Origin: DATFLL01 sp035267785
GTDB taxonomy: Bacteria; Pseudomonadota; Gammaproteobacteria; DATFLL01
Length of the DNA stretch: 64,000 nucleotides
Reading direction: 5' to 3'
NCBI GenBank assembly: GCA_035267785.1
Contig: DATFLL010000039.1
Coordinates: forward strand, 1 to 64,000
The notes under the pieces were generated by a model. It searched no databases. It was given only the letters and a program-made list of their open reading frames with translations, and was not told the DNA's origin. The position numbers were made by a program, and so were the translations under genes. Positions 1-8,424 of this stretch are shown here, in pieces; position 1 is the first letter of the stretch, and every line of letters starts with the position of its first letter.

Positions 1-1579
1 CCCCGCTGGCCGCGGCGGCGCTGTCTGTACCGCCGGTCGGGATTTCGTCCAGCGCCTCGACCATGAGTTCCTCGGGAACGCCATCCACCGAGATGTGATA
101 AGGGCGTTGCTCCTGGGTGCGGTGTCCCGTGCCCGTCACCTTGATGTGATAGGTCTCGCCGTGCAGGGTGACGTTGAATTCGGTGGCCGCCATGTGCGCC
201 TCGCCGCTCGAATCCGGTATCGGCTCCAGCGGCTCGGGATGCAGGCTGCCCAGGGCCCGGTGCTCGAGGAACTCGCGCCCGATGTCGGGGAACATGGCGT
301 AGGTCAGCACGTCCTCCTCGGACTTGGCCAGCTCGCCGATCTCCTCGCGCAGATTCTCCATCTCGGGTTCAAGCAGATCGGCCGGGCGAACTTCGATAAC
401 GTCTTCGTTGCCGATGGCCTGCTGGCGCACCATGGCGTTGACTTCGCCGGGCGGACGCCCGTAGCGGCCCTGCAGGTAGAATTTCACCTCGTTGGTGATG
501 TTCTTGTAGCGCTTGCCGGTGAGTACGTTGAGCACCGCCTGGGTCCCGACGATCTGCGACGTAGGCGTGACCAGGGGCGGGTAGCCGAGGTCCTCTCGTA
601 CGCGGGGAATCTCGTCCAGGACGTCGTTCATGCGGTTGAGCGCACCCTGTTCCTTGAGCTGATTGGACAGGTTGGAGATCATCCCGCCGGGGACCTGGTT
701 GACCTGTACGCGCGTATCCAGGCCGGTAAATTCACTTTCGAACTGGTGGTACTTCTTGCGCACCTCGCGGAAGTAGAAGCCGATTTCCTGCAGCTTTTCC
801 AGATCGAGTCCGGTGTCGTAGTCGGTGCCTCGAAAGGCGGCCACCATGGATTCGGTCGGCGCATGGCTGGTGCCGCCCGCGAAGGCCGAGATGGCCGTAT
901 CGATGCCCGCCGCGCCGTTCTCGGCGGCCTTGAATTGACATATCGCCGACAGGCCCGAGGTCGCATGGGAATGTACGTGCACGGGCACCTCCAGCGCGTC
1001 GACCAGCGCGCGCACGAGCTCCCCGGAAATCGCGGGGGTGAGCAGGCCGGCCATGTCCTTGATGGCCACGCTGTCGCAGCCCATGGCCTGTAGCTCCTTG
1101 CCCTGCTGGACGAACTGCTCGATGGTGTGTACCGGGCTGGTGGTGTAGCAGATGGCACCCTGGGCGTGCTTGCCGGACTCCTTGACGGCCTCGACGGACA
1201 CGCGCAGATTGCGCAGGTCGTTGATGGCGTCGAAGATGCGGAAGATATCGATGCCGTTTTCGGCGGCGCGCTTCACGAACTCACGCACCACGTCGTCGGA
1301 ATAGTGCCGGTAACCGAGCAGGTTCTGGCCGCGCAGCAGCATTTGCAGGCGCGTGTTGGGCAGTGCCTCGCGCAGCTGGCGCAGACGCTCCCAGGGATCT
1401 TCCTTCAGGAACCGGACGCAGGCGTCGAACGTCGCACCGCCCCAGACCTCGAGTGAATAAAAGCCGATACTGTCCAGACGCTCGCAGATGGGCAGCATGT
1501 CTTCGGTGCGCATGCGCGTGGCGATGAGCGATTGGTGGGCGTCGCGCAGAATCGTATCGGTGATCTTCAGTGCGGGCAT
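1..1579 (-). CDS. oadA: Oxaloacetate decarboxylase alpha / pyruvate carboxylase subunit B (partial)
   Basis: The carboxyltransferase half of a biotin-dependent enzyme that carboxylates pyruvate or decarboxylates oxaloacetate. The start ATG at 1579 gives the family N-terminus (MPALKITDTILRDAHQSL). An HxH metal motif (VHVHSHATSG) and the carboxyl-acceptor lysine segment (VAIKDMAGLLTP) are present. About 526 residues are visible. The last ones form an Ala/Gly-rich linker that normally precedes the biotinyl domain, so the biotin lysine should lie just beyond the left edge. It follows the biotin carboxylase gene on the same strand with 69 bases between them, the usual pairing of two-subunit pyruvate carboxylase. 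The Na+-pump subunits (oadB, oadG) are not visible here, so pyruvate carboxylase is the more likely role, but the missing flank could change that. Confidence 0.93.
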   Translation of the reverse strand, partial: MPALKITDTILRDAHQSLIATRMRTEDMLPICERLDSIGFYSLEVWGGATFDACVRFLKEDPWERLRQLREALPNTRLQMLLRGQNLLGYRHYSDDVVREFVKRAAENGIDIFRIFDAINDLRNLRVSVEAVKESGKHAQGAICYTTSPVHTIEQFVQQGKELQAMGCDSVAIKDMAGLLTPAISGELVRALVDALEVPVHVHSHATSGLSAICQFKAAENGAAGIDTAISAFAGGTSHAPTESMVAAFRGTDYDTGLDLEKLQEIGFYFREVRKKYHQFESEFTGLDTRVQVNQVPGGMISNLSNQLKEQGALNRMNDVLDEIPRVREDLGYPPLVTPTSQIVGTQAVLNVLTGKRYKNITNEVKFYLQGRYGRPPGEVNAMVRQQAIGNEDVIEVRPADLLEPEMENLREEIGELAKSEEDVLTYAMFPDIGREFLEHRALGSLHPEPLEPIPDSSGEAHMAATEFNVTLHGETYHIKVTGTGHRTQEQRPYHISVDGVPEELMVEALDEIPTGGTDSAAAASG

Positions 1580-1648
1580 GTTGGGCCTTATTGGTCAGTA
1601 CGCCAGTGTCGTTTGCAGAGGCTTTGGAATGGTTGTGGTAAACGGGGC

Positions 1649-3067
1649 CTACAGGCCGCTCGCCGCGGCCAGGGCAGCGCCGATGGCGGCGGCGACCTCG
1701 CGGCTGGAACGATGAACCGAATATTCGGTGAGCTCGGGGTGCTGCTCCACGAAGCTGGTGTCGAAACGCCCGCTTTGAAATTCCGCCGATTTCAGTATCT
1801 CCAGGTGATACGGGATGGTCGTCTTTACGCCGAAGACGCCGATATCGCGCAGCGCCCGTACCGATCGGTCGATCAGCGTGTCCCAATCCGGTGCCCAGAC
1901 GATTAGTTTGGCACACATGGAATCGTAATAGGGTGGAATCTCATAACCGGTATAAATGGCGGCGTCGGTCCGTACTCCCGGTCCGCCCGGGGCGAAATAC
2001 CGCGTGATGCGCCCGAAGCTCGGCAGGAAACCGTTCTTCGGGTCCTCGGCGTTGATGCGAAACTCCATGGCGTAACCGCGACGTTGCACGTCGGTCTGCT
2101 CGAAGCCCAGGCGAAGCCCCGCGGCAATGCGGATCTGCTCGCGCACGATGTCCAGCCCCGTGATCTGCTCGGTGACCGGATGCTCGACCTGCAGGCGAGT
2201 GTTCATCTCCATGAAATAGAAATTGTCCTCGTCGTCCATCAGGAACTCGACGGTCCCCGCGTTTTTATAGCCGGCGGCCTTGGCGGCCCGCACGGCCAGA
2301 TCGCCGATGTATTGGCGCTGCTCGTCGTTGAGCTGGGGGGAGGGCGCAATTTCGATCAACTTCTGATGGCGGCGCTGAATGGAGCAGTCGCGTTCGAACA
2401 GGTGGACGACGTTGCCGTGGCCGTCGGCGAGGATCTGCACCTCGATGTGCCGCGGGCTGGCGACGTATTTCTCGAGAAAGACCTCGGCGCTGCCGAAGGC
2501 CTTGGAGGCCTCGGAGATGACCCGCTCGTAGTTGCGCTTGAGGTCCTGGGCGTTGTCGCAGCGCCGGATGCCCCGGCCGCCGCCGCCGGAGGTGGCCTTG
2601 AGCATAACGGGGTAGCCGATCTCATCGGCCAGGGTCAGCGCCTCGTCCAGGCTGGCGAGATTGCCTTCGCTGCCCGGGGTAACGGGGATTCCCGCTTCGA
2701 TCATGGTGCGCCGCGCCTCGGTCTTGTCGCCCATATTCCGAATGACTGAGGCGTCCGGTCCGATGAAGTACACGCCGCGCCGGGCGCAGATCTCGGCAAA
2801 ATCGGCGTTTTCCGACAGGAAACCGTAGCCCGGGTGCAGGGCGTCACAGCCGGTGGCCACGGCCAGATTGACCAGGCGGTGCCCGTTGAGATAGCCGGCG
2901 ACGGTATCCGGGCCGAGGCTGTAGGCCTCGTCCGCCTTCTTGACGTGCAGGGCGTGGCGGTCGGCCTCGGCGTAGACGGCGACGGAGCGGATGCCCATCT
3001 CGGCACAGGCACGTGCAATTCGCACGGCGATTTCGCCGCGATTGGCGATGAGGATTTTCTTTATCAT
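1649..3067 (-). CDS. pycA: Biotin carboxylase (pyruvate carboxylase subunit A)
   Basis: ATP-dependent carboxylation of biotin. The protein is 472 residues from ATG 3067 (MIKKILIANRGEIAVR); an in-frame ATG at 3082 would add five atypical residues. It has the biotin carboxylase N-terminal fold, an ATP-grasp glycine loop (KATSGGGGRGIRR), the catalytic MEMNTRLQVEHPVTE segment and a biotin carboxylase C-terminal domain. It closely resembles AccC. The neighbour is oadA, not accB, which points to a pyruvate carboxylase complex and anaplerosis. An acetyl-CoA carboxylase role cannot be excluded from sequence alone. The gene diverges from yceD. Confidence 0.9.
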   Translation of the reverse strand: MIKKILIANRGEIAVRIARACAEMGIRSVAVYAEADRHALHVKKADEAYSLGPDTVAGYLNGHRLVNLAVATGCDALHPGYGFLSENADFAEICARRGVYFIGPDASVIRNMGDKTEARRTMIEAGIPVTPGSEGNLASLDEALTLADEIGYPVMLKATSGGGGRGIRRCDNAQDLKRNYERVISEASKAFGSAEVFLEKYVASPRHIEVQILADGHGNVVHLFERDCSIQRRHQKLIEIAPSPQLNDEQRQYIGDLAVRAAKAAGYKNAGTVEFLMDDEDNFYFMEMNTRLQVEHPVTEQITGLDIVREQIRIAAGLRLGFEQTDVQRRGYAMEFRINAEDPKNGFLPSFGRITRYFAPGGPGVRTDAAIYTGYEIPPYYDSMCAKLIVWAPDWDTLIDRSVRALRDIGVFGVKTTIPYHLEILKSAEFQSGRFDTSFVEQHPELTEYSVHRSSREVAAAIGAALAAASGL

Positions 3068-3137
3068 TGGGCGCCCGCGCATGTTTGGATTGTGTGGGTG
3101 GCGACACGGAGACGACCCACCGACAGCGGTAGAGTAT

Positions 3138-3166
3138 CTCTTACGGAAAAGGCCCTACGGTGTCAA
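3138..3166 (-). promoter_or_regulatory. Possible sigma70 promoter for pycA-oadA
   Basis: On the minus strand a perfect TTGACA (3166-3161) is followed after 17 bases by TAAGAG (3143-3138), a weak -10. It lies about 70 bases upstream of the biotin carboxylase start. The -35 and spacing are good; the -10 is poor. Confidence 0.35.
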
Positions 3167-3220
3167 GGCGAAGGCTCGAACAATGACATGGAAGCGGCGG
3201 ATTTAACAAGCATTTTTCCT

Positions 3221-3249
3221 TTGACACATTATGTGCGCCCGCCTACTAT
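3221..3249 (+). promoter_or_regulatory. Sigma70 promoter for yceD-rpmF
   Basis: A perfect -35 TTGACA at 3221-3226, a 17-base spacer and -10 TACTAT at 3244-3249. The -10 ends only 9 bases before the yceD ATG at 3259, so the transcript would be leaderless or nearly so if this is the promoter used. Confidence 0.6.
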
Positions 3250-3258
3250 AGGCGGCTT

Positions 3259-3795
3259 ATGTTGGAACGTCTGCCGGCCCGGATTGACCCGTTTCGGTTC
3301 GCCGAAGGGCGGCGGATGGTCCACGGCGGCTTGCCCCTGGCGGGGCTCGCCCGGCTGGCACCGCTGCTGGCCTCGGCGGAGGGCGCGCTTGAGGTCGCAC
3401 TGGAGTTCGGTGTCGACGACCTGGGTATCCGCTTCGTGCAGGGGACGGTCAGGGGCGAGCTCGAGCTGAGCTGTCAGCGCTGTCTGGAACCGATGGCCTG
3501 GCCGGTCGATGTAGAATTGGCCTGCGCGTTGGTGCGCTCCGAAGAGGAGGGCGATCGATTGCCGGCGGCGTACGAGCCGCTGCTCATCGAGTCGGTACCC
3601 ATTGTGCTGGCCGATGTCATCGAAGACGAGTTGTTGCTGTCCCTGCCGCAGGTGCCGATGCACCCGGAAAATGAGTGTCCCGCGGCTGAGCTGGTCCAGA
3701 GGGAATCGGCCGATACGGGGTCGGGGACCGAGGAAACCGGCGAGCGGGAAAACCCGTTCGCCGCGCTGTCCGAGTGGAAGCGCAAGAGCGATTGA
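3259..3795 (+). CDS. yceD: YceD / DUF177 family protein (23S rRNA accumulation)
   Basis: A 178-residue protein of the YceD family, which in bacteria and plastids is needed for normal 23S rRNA accumulation. The conserved C-x2-C core (ELSCQRCLEPM) and the typical C-terminus (NPFAALSEWKRK) are visible. It sits directly upstream of rpmF, the arrangement seen in most proteobacteria, with a 33-base gap. The start ATG at 3259 follows a strong promoter very closely. Confidence 0.9.
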   Translation: MLERLPARIDPFRFAEGRRMVHGGLPLAGLARLAPLLASAEGALEVALEFGVDDLGIRFVQGTVRGELELSCQRCLEPMAWPVDVELACALVRSEEEGDRLPAAYEPLLIESVPIVLADVIEDELLLSLPQVPMHPENECPAAELVQRESADTGSGTEETGERENPFAALSEWKRKSD

Positions 3796-3828
3796 ATTTT
3801 AGAGCGATACACAGATACGAGGCATATC

Positions 3829-4008
3829 ATGGCTGTTCAACAGAATCGTAAATCTCCCTCCAAGCGCGGGATGCGCCGGGCCCACGACGCCCTGTCCCGC
3901 CCGACCCTGTCGATCGAGCCGACTACGGGAGAGACCCACCGCCGTCATCACATCAGCGCGGACGGCTACTATCGCGGCCGCAAGGTCCTCGCCGGAAAGG
4001 GCGAGTAA
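3829..4008 (+). CDS. rpmF: 50S ribosomal protein L32
   Basis: A 59-residue basic protein starting MAVQQNRKSPSKRGMRRAHD and ending GYYRGRKVLAGKGE, diagnostic of bacterial L32. It lacks the zinc-binding cysteines of the C+ form. It lies between yceD and plsX in the conserved order. The ATG at 3829 follows a GAGG ribosome binding site. Confidence 0.97.
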   Translation: MAVQQNRKSPSKRGMRRAHDALSRPTLSIEPTTGETHRRHHISADGYYRGRKVLAGKGE

Positions 4009-4133
4009 CCGCATCGATCTGGTAGTCCCGGCCGCGCGGCGGGTTGGGCCAGTGCCCACCCGCGTGCCCGCATCCGCGGCACAACGCGCCTCCCGGCCGG
4101 GTGATTCCTACTACAGACGTGTCGCAGGCGGCC

Positions 4134-5162
4134 ATGGAAGCCACAACAACAATTGCCCTTGATGCGATGGGTGGCGACCACGGTCCGTCGGTCGTCGTGC
4201 CCGCTGCGCTCAAGGCTCTCGACCACAATCCGAACCTCAAGCTGATCCTCGTCGGCGACGAGGCCGTGCTGAATCAGACCCTCAGCGAGAACCGTCGTTC
4301 GCCCGGCGAGCGCCTGATGGTCCATCACACGACCCAGGTCGTGGGTATGGACGAGCTGCCCTCGCAGGCCCTGCGCGGGAAAAAGGACTCGTCCATGCGG
4401 GTGGCCATCAACCTGGTCAAGGACGGCACGGCCCAGGCCTGTGTCAGCGCCGGCAATACCGGGGCGCTGATGGCCACGGCACGCTACGTGCTCAAGACCC
4501 TGCCCGGGGTCGACCGCCCCGCCATCTGTACCTCTTTGCCCACCATCAAGGGTCATACCCACGTGCTGGATCTGGGGGCCAATGTCGACTCCACCGCCGA
4601 TCACCTGTTCGAGTTCGCGGTCATGGGCTCGGTGCTCACTCGCGCCGTGGACAATATCGAGCGCCCGAGCATTGGGCTGCTGAACATCGGCGCCGAGGAG
4701 ATCAAAGGCAACGAGCGGGTCAAGGAAGCCGCCCGGCTGCTGCACGAGGCCGATCTCAACTACATTGGCTTCATCGAGGGTGACGGCATCTATCTGGGCG
4801 AGGCCGACGTCGTAGTCTGCGACGGGTTCGTGGGCAACGTCATGCTCAAGACCACGGAGGGTGTGGCCAAGATGATCGCCCACTACATGCGCCAGGAATT
4901 TCGTCGCAACCTGCTGACCAAGTTTGCCGGACTGATCGCACTGCCGGTGTTGCGCGCCTTCCGCAAACGCATCGACCCCCGCTCCTACAACGGTGCGAGC
5001 CTGGTCGGGCTGCAGGGGATCGTCATCAAGAGCCACGGTAGCGCCGATGCGCATGCATTCGCCGCGGCCATCCGTGAGGCGGTGATCGAGGTCAAGAAGA
5101 ACGTGCCCGAGCGCATCAGTCGTCGCCTGGAGACGTTCCTGGTTGAAAGGCGGGCAGGGTGA
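4134..5162 (+). CDS. plsX: Phosphate acyltransferase PlsX
   Basis: Converts acyl-ACP to acyl phosphate, the first step of phospholipid synthesis through PlsY. The chosen ATG at 4134 gives MEATTTIALDAMGGDHGP, the family N-terminus, and 342 residues, a typical length. The frame stays open upstream to 4044, but that part is not PlsX-like. SAGNTGALMA and GFVGNVMLKT segments are present. The stop overlaps the fabH start (GTGA), so the two are probably translationally coupled. Confidence 0.95.
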   Translation: MEATTTIALDAMGGDHGPSVVVPAALKALDHNPNLKLILVGDEAVLNQTLSENRRSPGERLMVHHTTQVVGMDELPSQALRGKKDSSMRVAINLVKDGTAQACVSAGNTGALMATARYVLKTLPGVDRPAICTSLPTIKGHTHVLDLGANVDSTADHLFEFAVMGSVLTRAVDNIERPSIGLLNIGAEEIKGNERVKEAARLLHEADLNYIGFIEGDGIYLGEADVVVCDGFVGNVMLKTTEGVAKMIAHYMRQEFRRNLLTKFAGLIALPVLRAFRKRIDPRSYNGASLVGLQGIVIKSHGSADAHAFAAAIREAVIEVKKNVPERISRRLETFLVERRAG

Positions 5163-6127
5163 TCTATTCACGCATTCAAGGGACGGGCGGCTACGTCCCG
5201 GACAAGGTACTGACCAACGCCGATCTCGAGCGCATGGTCGAAACCTCCGACGAGTGGATCACCGACCGCACGGGCATCAAGACACGCCACATCGCCGCCG
5301 ACGGGCAGACCACCTGCGATCTCGCCGAGGCGGCTGCCCGCCGGGCGATCGAGGCCGCCGGCATCGAAGCGAGCGACATCGACCTCATCGTGGTGGCCAC
5401 CACCACCCCCGACCGCATATTTCCCAGCACGGCCTGCCTGCTGCAGCAGCGCCTCGAGGTCCACGGCTGCGCGGCCTTCGACGTTCAGGCCGTGTGTACC
5501 GGTTTCGTCTACGCGCTGGGCGTGGCCGACAAATTCGTGCGCACCGGCGCCGCTCGTTGCGCGCTGGTGGTCGGTGCCGAGACACTGTCGCGCATCATCG
5601 ACTGGACTGATCGGGGCACCTGCGTGCTCTTCGGTGACGGAGCGGGGGCCGTAATCCTTACGGCCAGCGACGAGCCCGGCATCCTGTCGACGCACCTGCA
5701 TGCCGACGGCCAATACAAGGAGCTGCTGACCGTACCGGCCGGCGTCTCCGAGCACCCCGAGCGCTTTCACGCCGGTGAAGCGACGATCGAGATGAAGGGC
5801 AACGAGGTGTTCAAGATGGCCGTGAACACGCTGGGACGTATTGTAGACGAGACGCTGGCCACCAATCAGCTCAAGAAGTCCGATATCGACTGGCTGGTCC
5901 CGCACCAGGCCAATATCCGCATCATTGCGGCCACGGCCAAGAAGCTGAAGATGTCGATGGACCGGGTCGTGGTCACGGTCGGCGAGCACGGCAACACCTC
6001 GGCGGCCTCGGTACCGTTGGCGATGGATGTGGCCGTTCGCGACGGGCGAATCAAGCGGGGCGACACGCTGCTGCTCGAGGCATTCGGCGGCGGCTTCACC
6101 TGGGGCTCGGCCTTGCTCAAATTCTGA
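5159..6127 (+). CDS. fabH: 3-oxoacyl-ACP synthase III
   Basis: Initiates type II fatty acid synthesis by condensing acetyl-CoA with malonyl-ACP. The protein is 322 residues from a GTG start overlapping the plsX stop. The catalytic triad is visible: Cys113 (AVCTGF), His249 (VPHQANIRI) and Asn279 (HGNTSAAS). It is followed by fabD after 62 bases. Confidence 0.96.
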   Translation: MIYSRIQGTGGYVPDKVLTNADLERMVETSDEWITDRTGIKTRHIAADGQTTCDLAEAAARRAIEAAGIEASDIDLIVVATTTPDRIFPSTACLLQQRLEVHGCAAFDVQAVCTGFVYALGVADKFVRTGAARCALVVGAETLSRIIDWTDRGTCVLFGDGAGAVILTASDEPGILSTHLHADGQYKELLTVPAGVSEHPERFHAGEATIEMKGNEVFKMAVNTLGRIVDETLATNQLKKSDIDWLVPHQANIRIIAATAKKLKMSMDRVVVTVGEHGNTSAASVPLAMDVAVRDGRIKRGDTLLLEAFGGGFTWGSALLKF

Positions 6128-6189
6128 ACGGCCCGCCGCGTCGTTGGATCGGGCCGCCAAACTACTTTAAGTATACTTGGTAACTGTTT

Positions 6190-7137
6190 ATGTCTATTGG
6201 GATTATTTTTCCAGGTCAAGGTTCGCAATCGGTCGGGATGATGGCCGAGCTTGCCGCTGAATTCCCGCAGGTCGGGGAGACCTTTGCCGAGGCGTCGACC
6301 GAGCTGGGCTACGACCTGTGGGAAGTCGTGCAAAGCGGTCCCGTCGAGCGCCTCAACAGCACGGACGTGACCCAGCCCGCCATGCTCGCTGCCGGGGTGG
6401 CGACCTGGCGTGTGTGGCAGGCCGAGGGCGGCGCGTCGCCCGCCGTCATGGCCGGACACAGCCTGGGCGAGTACACCGCATTGGTTTGCGCCGGGGCGCT
6501 CGCCTTCTCGGACGGTGTGCGGCTGGTGGCCGAGCGCGGCCGCCTCATGCAGGCGGCCGTACCGGCGGGCGAGGGAGCCATGGCGGCGATCCTCGGCCTG
6601 GACGACGACACCGTGCGCCGCGTGTGCGCCGAGGCGGCGCAGGGCGAGGTCGCTTCAGCGGTGAACTTCAACTCTCCGGGCCAGGTCGTGGTTGCCGGTC
6701 ATGCCGGCGCGGTTGATCGCGCCGTGGCTTTGGCCAAGGAGGCCGGTGCCAAGCGCGCGGTCGTACTGCCCGTGAGCGTTCCGTCGCATTGCGCGCTGAT
6801 GAGCGAAGCAGCCGAACAACTGGCCAAGCGCCTGCGCGACGTCGTGTTTCAGGCGCCGGCCGTGCCAGTCATCAACAACGTGGACGTCGCCAGCCCCGCT
6901 TCGGCGGACGCCGTTCGCGACGCGCTGGCGCGCCAGCTCCATCAGCCTGTGCGCTGGGTCGAAGTCATTCAGGCCATGGCCGCGCGCGGCGTGGACCGGG
7001 TCATCGAATGCGGCCCCGGCAAGGTGCTGGTCGGTCTGAACAAGCGCATCGACAAGACCATGTCCGTGCAGGCGGTGTTCGATCCGGCGAGCCTGCAAGA
7101 GGCGCTGGCGAGCGCCGCGGCGACGGCGACGGCCTGA
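6190..7137 (+). CDS. fabD: Malonyl-CoA:ACP transacylase
   Basis: Loads malonyl onto ACP. The protein is 315 residues and starts MSIGIIFPGQGSQ. The nucleophile Ser91 lies in GHSLGEY, Arg116 in AERGRLM and His200 in VPSHCALM, matching the family active site. Position in the fab operon confirms it. Confidence 0.96.
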   Translation: MSIGIIFPGQGSQSVGMMAELAAEFPQVGETFAEASTELGYDLWEVVQSGPVERLNSTDVTQPAMLAAGVATWRVWQAEGGASPAVMAGHSLGEYTALVCAGALAFSDGVRLVAERGRLMQAAVPAGEGAMAAILGLDDDTVRRVCAEAAQGEVASAVNFNSPGQVVVAGHAGAVDRAVALAKEAGAKRAVVLPVSVPSHCALMSEAAEQLAKRLRDVVFQAPAVPVINNVDVASPASADAVRDALARQLHQPVRWVEVIQAMAARGVDRVIECGPGKVLVGLNKRIDKTMSVQAVFDPASLQEALASAAATATA

Positions 7138-7179
7138 TCGGGCAGGCTCAACGCATTCGAACCTAGGGGAGATACACCT

Positions 7180-7923
7180 ATGCCGCTCAAAGACGAGGTC
7201 GCCTTCATCTCCGGCGCCAGCCGTGGAATCGGCCAGGCCATCGCCCTGGAGTTGGGGCGCCAGGGTGCCGTGGTCGTCGGGACCGCCACTTCAGAAAATG
7301 GTGCAGAAAGCATCTCCAACTATCTGAAAGAAAACAACATAAAAGGTTATGGTCTGGCCCTGGACGTAACCGACCCGGGGAGCATCGAGGCCTGCCTGAA
7401 GCAGACCGAGGCCGATCACGGCGCTCCCACCATCCTGGTCAATAACGCCGGGATCACGCGCGACAATCTGCTGATGCGGATGAAGGACGAGGAGTGGGGT
7501 GCCATCATCGATACCAATCTATCCTCGGTCTTCCGCCTGTCGCGCGCCTGTCTGCGTGCCATGATGAAGGCGCGCAAGGGCCGCATCATCAGCATCGCCT
7601 CGGTGGTCGGCGCAACCGGCAATCCCGGACAGTCGAACTACGCGGCGGCCAAGGCGGGCATCATGGGCTTCACCAAGTCGCTCGCCCGCGAGGTCGGCTC
7701 GCGCGGGATCACGGTCAATGCCGTGGCTCCGGGCTTCATCGACACCGACATGACCCGTGCGCTGCCCGAGGAGCAGCGCCAGGCGCTGCTGGGCCAGATT
7801 CCCCTGGGCCGCCTCGGCCAGCCCGGGGAGATCGCCCAGGCGGTGGCCTTTCTCGCATCGCCCGCGGCGGCCTATATCACGGGCTTGACCCTGCACGTCA
7901 ACGGCGGCATGTACATGGGCTGA
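7180..7923 (+). CDS. fabG: 3-oxoacyl-ACP reductase
   Basis: NADPH-dependent ketoreduction in fatty acid elongation. A 247-residue short-chain dehydrogenase with the nucleotide motif SGASRGIGQA, an NNAG motif, and the catalytic Ser141 and Tyr154-x3-Lys158 (SNYAAAKAG). A GGGGAG ribosome binding site precedes ATG 7180. It lies between fabD and acpP. Confidence 0.96.
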   Translation: MPLKDEVAFISGASRGIGQAIALELGRQGAVVVGTATSENGAESISNYLKENNIKGYGLALDVTDPGSIEACLKQTEADHGAPTILVNNAGITRDNLLMRMKDEEWGAIIDTNLSSVFRLSRACLRAMMKARKGRIISIASVVGATGNPGQSNYAAAKAGIMGFTKSLAREVGSRGITVNAVAPGFIDTDMTRALPEEQRQALLGQIPLGRLGQPGEIAQAVAFLASPAAAYITGLTLHVNGGMYMG

Positions 7924-8094
7924 GGGCAGTGCCCAACGCCGTGACAAATTGCATATTTATCAGTCAAGTCAAATAGTTATAGCTTTATGTAATCAACCGG
8001 GCCGGCAGGGGTGTTTTTTCTAGCATCTTGTAGATGTTTCCCATAAAATACCGGCCCCATGCGCAAGCTCTAATCTTGGGAGGATTAAACCGAC

Positions 8095-8331
8095 ATGAGC
8101 AGTGTGGACGAACGCGTCAAGAAAATCGTGGTGGAACAGCTGGGCGTAAAAGAAGAAGAGGTGACGAACGAAGCCTCCTTCGTCGATGATCTTGGCGCCG
8201 ATTCACTGGACACCGTTGAGCTCGTGATGGCCCTGGAAGAAGAGTTCGAGACGGAGATCCCGGACGAAGAGGCCGAGAAGATTACTACCGTTCAGCAGGC
8301 AATCGACTACATCAATAAGCACAGCAACTAA
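8095..8331 (+). CDS. acpP: Acyl carrier protein
   Basis: A 78-residue acidic carrier for growing acyl chains. The phosphopantetheine attachment serine is Ser37 in GADSLDTVE. A strong GGGAGGA ribosome binding site precedes the ATG, fitting high expression. It is separated from fabG by 171 bases of AT-richer sequence that could carry its own promoter, and is followed by an intrinsic terminator before fabF. Confidence 0.98.
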   Translation: MSSVDERVKKIVVEQLGVKEEEVTNEASFVDDLGADSLDTVELVMALEEEFETEIPDEEAEKITTVQQAIDYINKHSN

Positions 8332-8350
8332 GCTGCTGGACAACCGCAGG

Positions 8351-8391
8351 GGCCGCTGAACCACGTTAAGTGGTTGCGGCCTTTTGTTTTT
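8351..8391 (+). terminator. Intrinsic terminator between acpP and fabF
   Basis: GGCCGC (8351-8356) pairs with GCGGCC (8376-8381), and AACCAC (8359-8364) pairs with GTGGTT (8370-8375), around a GTTAA loop. A T-tract (TTTTGTTTTT, 8382-8391) follows. It starts 19 bases after the acpP stop and ends 33 bases before fabF, so it may be a partial terminator that keeps acpP mRNA above fabF mRNA. Confidence 0.85.
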
Positions 8392-8424
8392 CGGTGTCCA
8401 CCGGCCGTACGAGAGGACAGTCCC

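Noticed and set aside
95..1093. A long open frame on the plus strand opposite oadA
   Set aside because: It is antisense to a clear coding gene, has no family signature, and such frames are common in GC-rich DNA.
3969..5171. A 400-codon minus-strand frame opposite plsX
   Set aside because: It is the antisense shadow of plsX with no recognisable motif.
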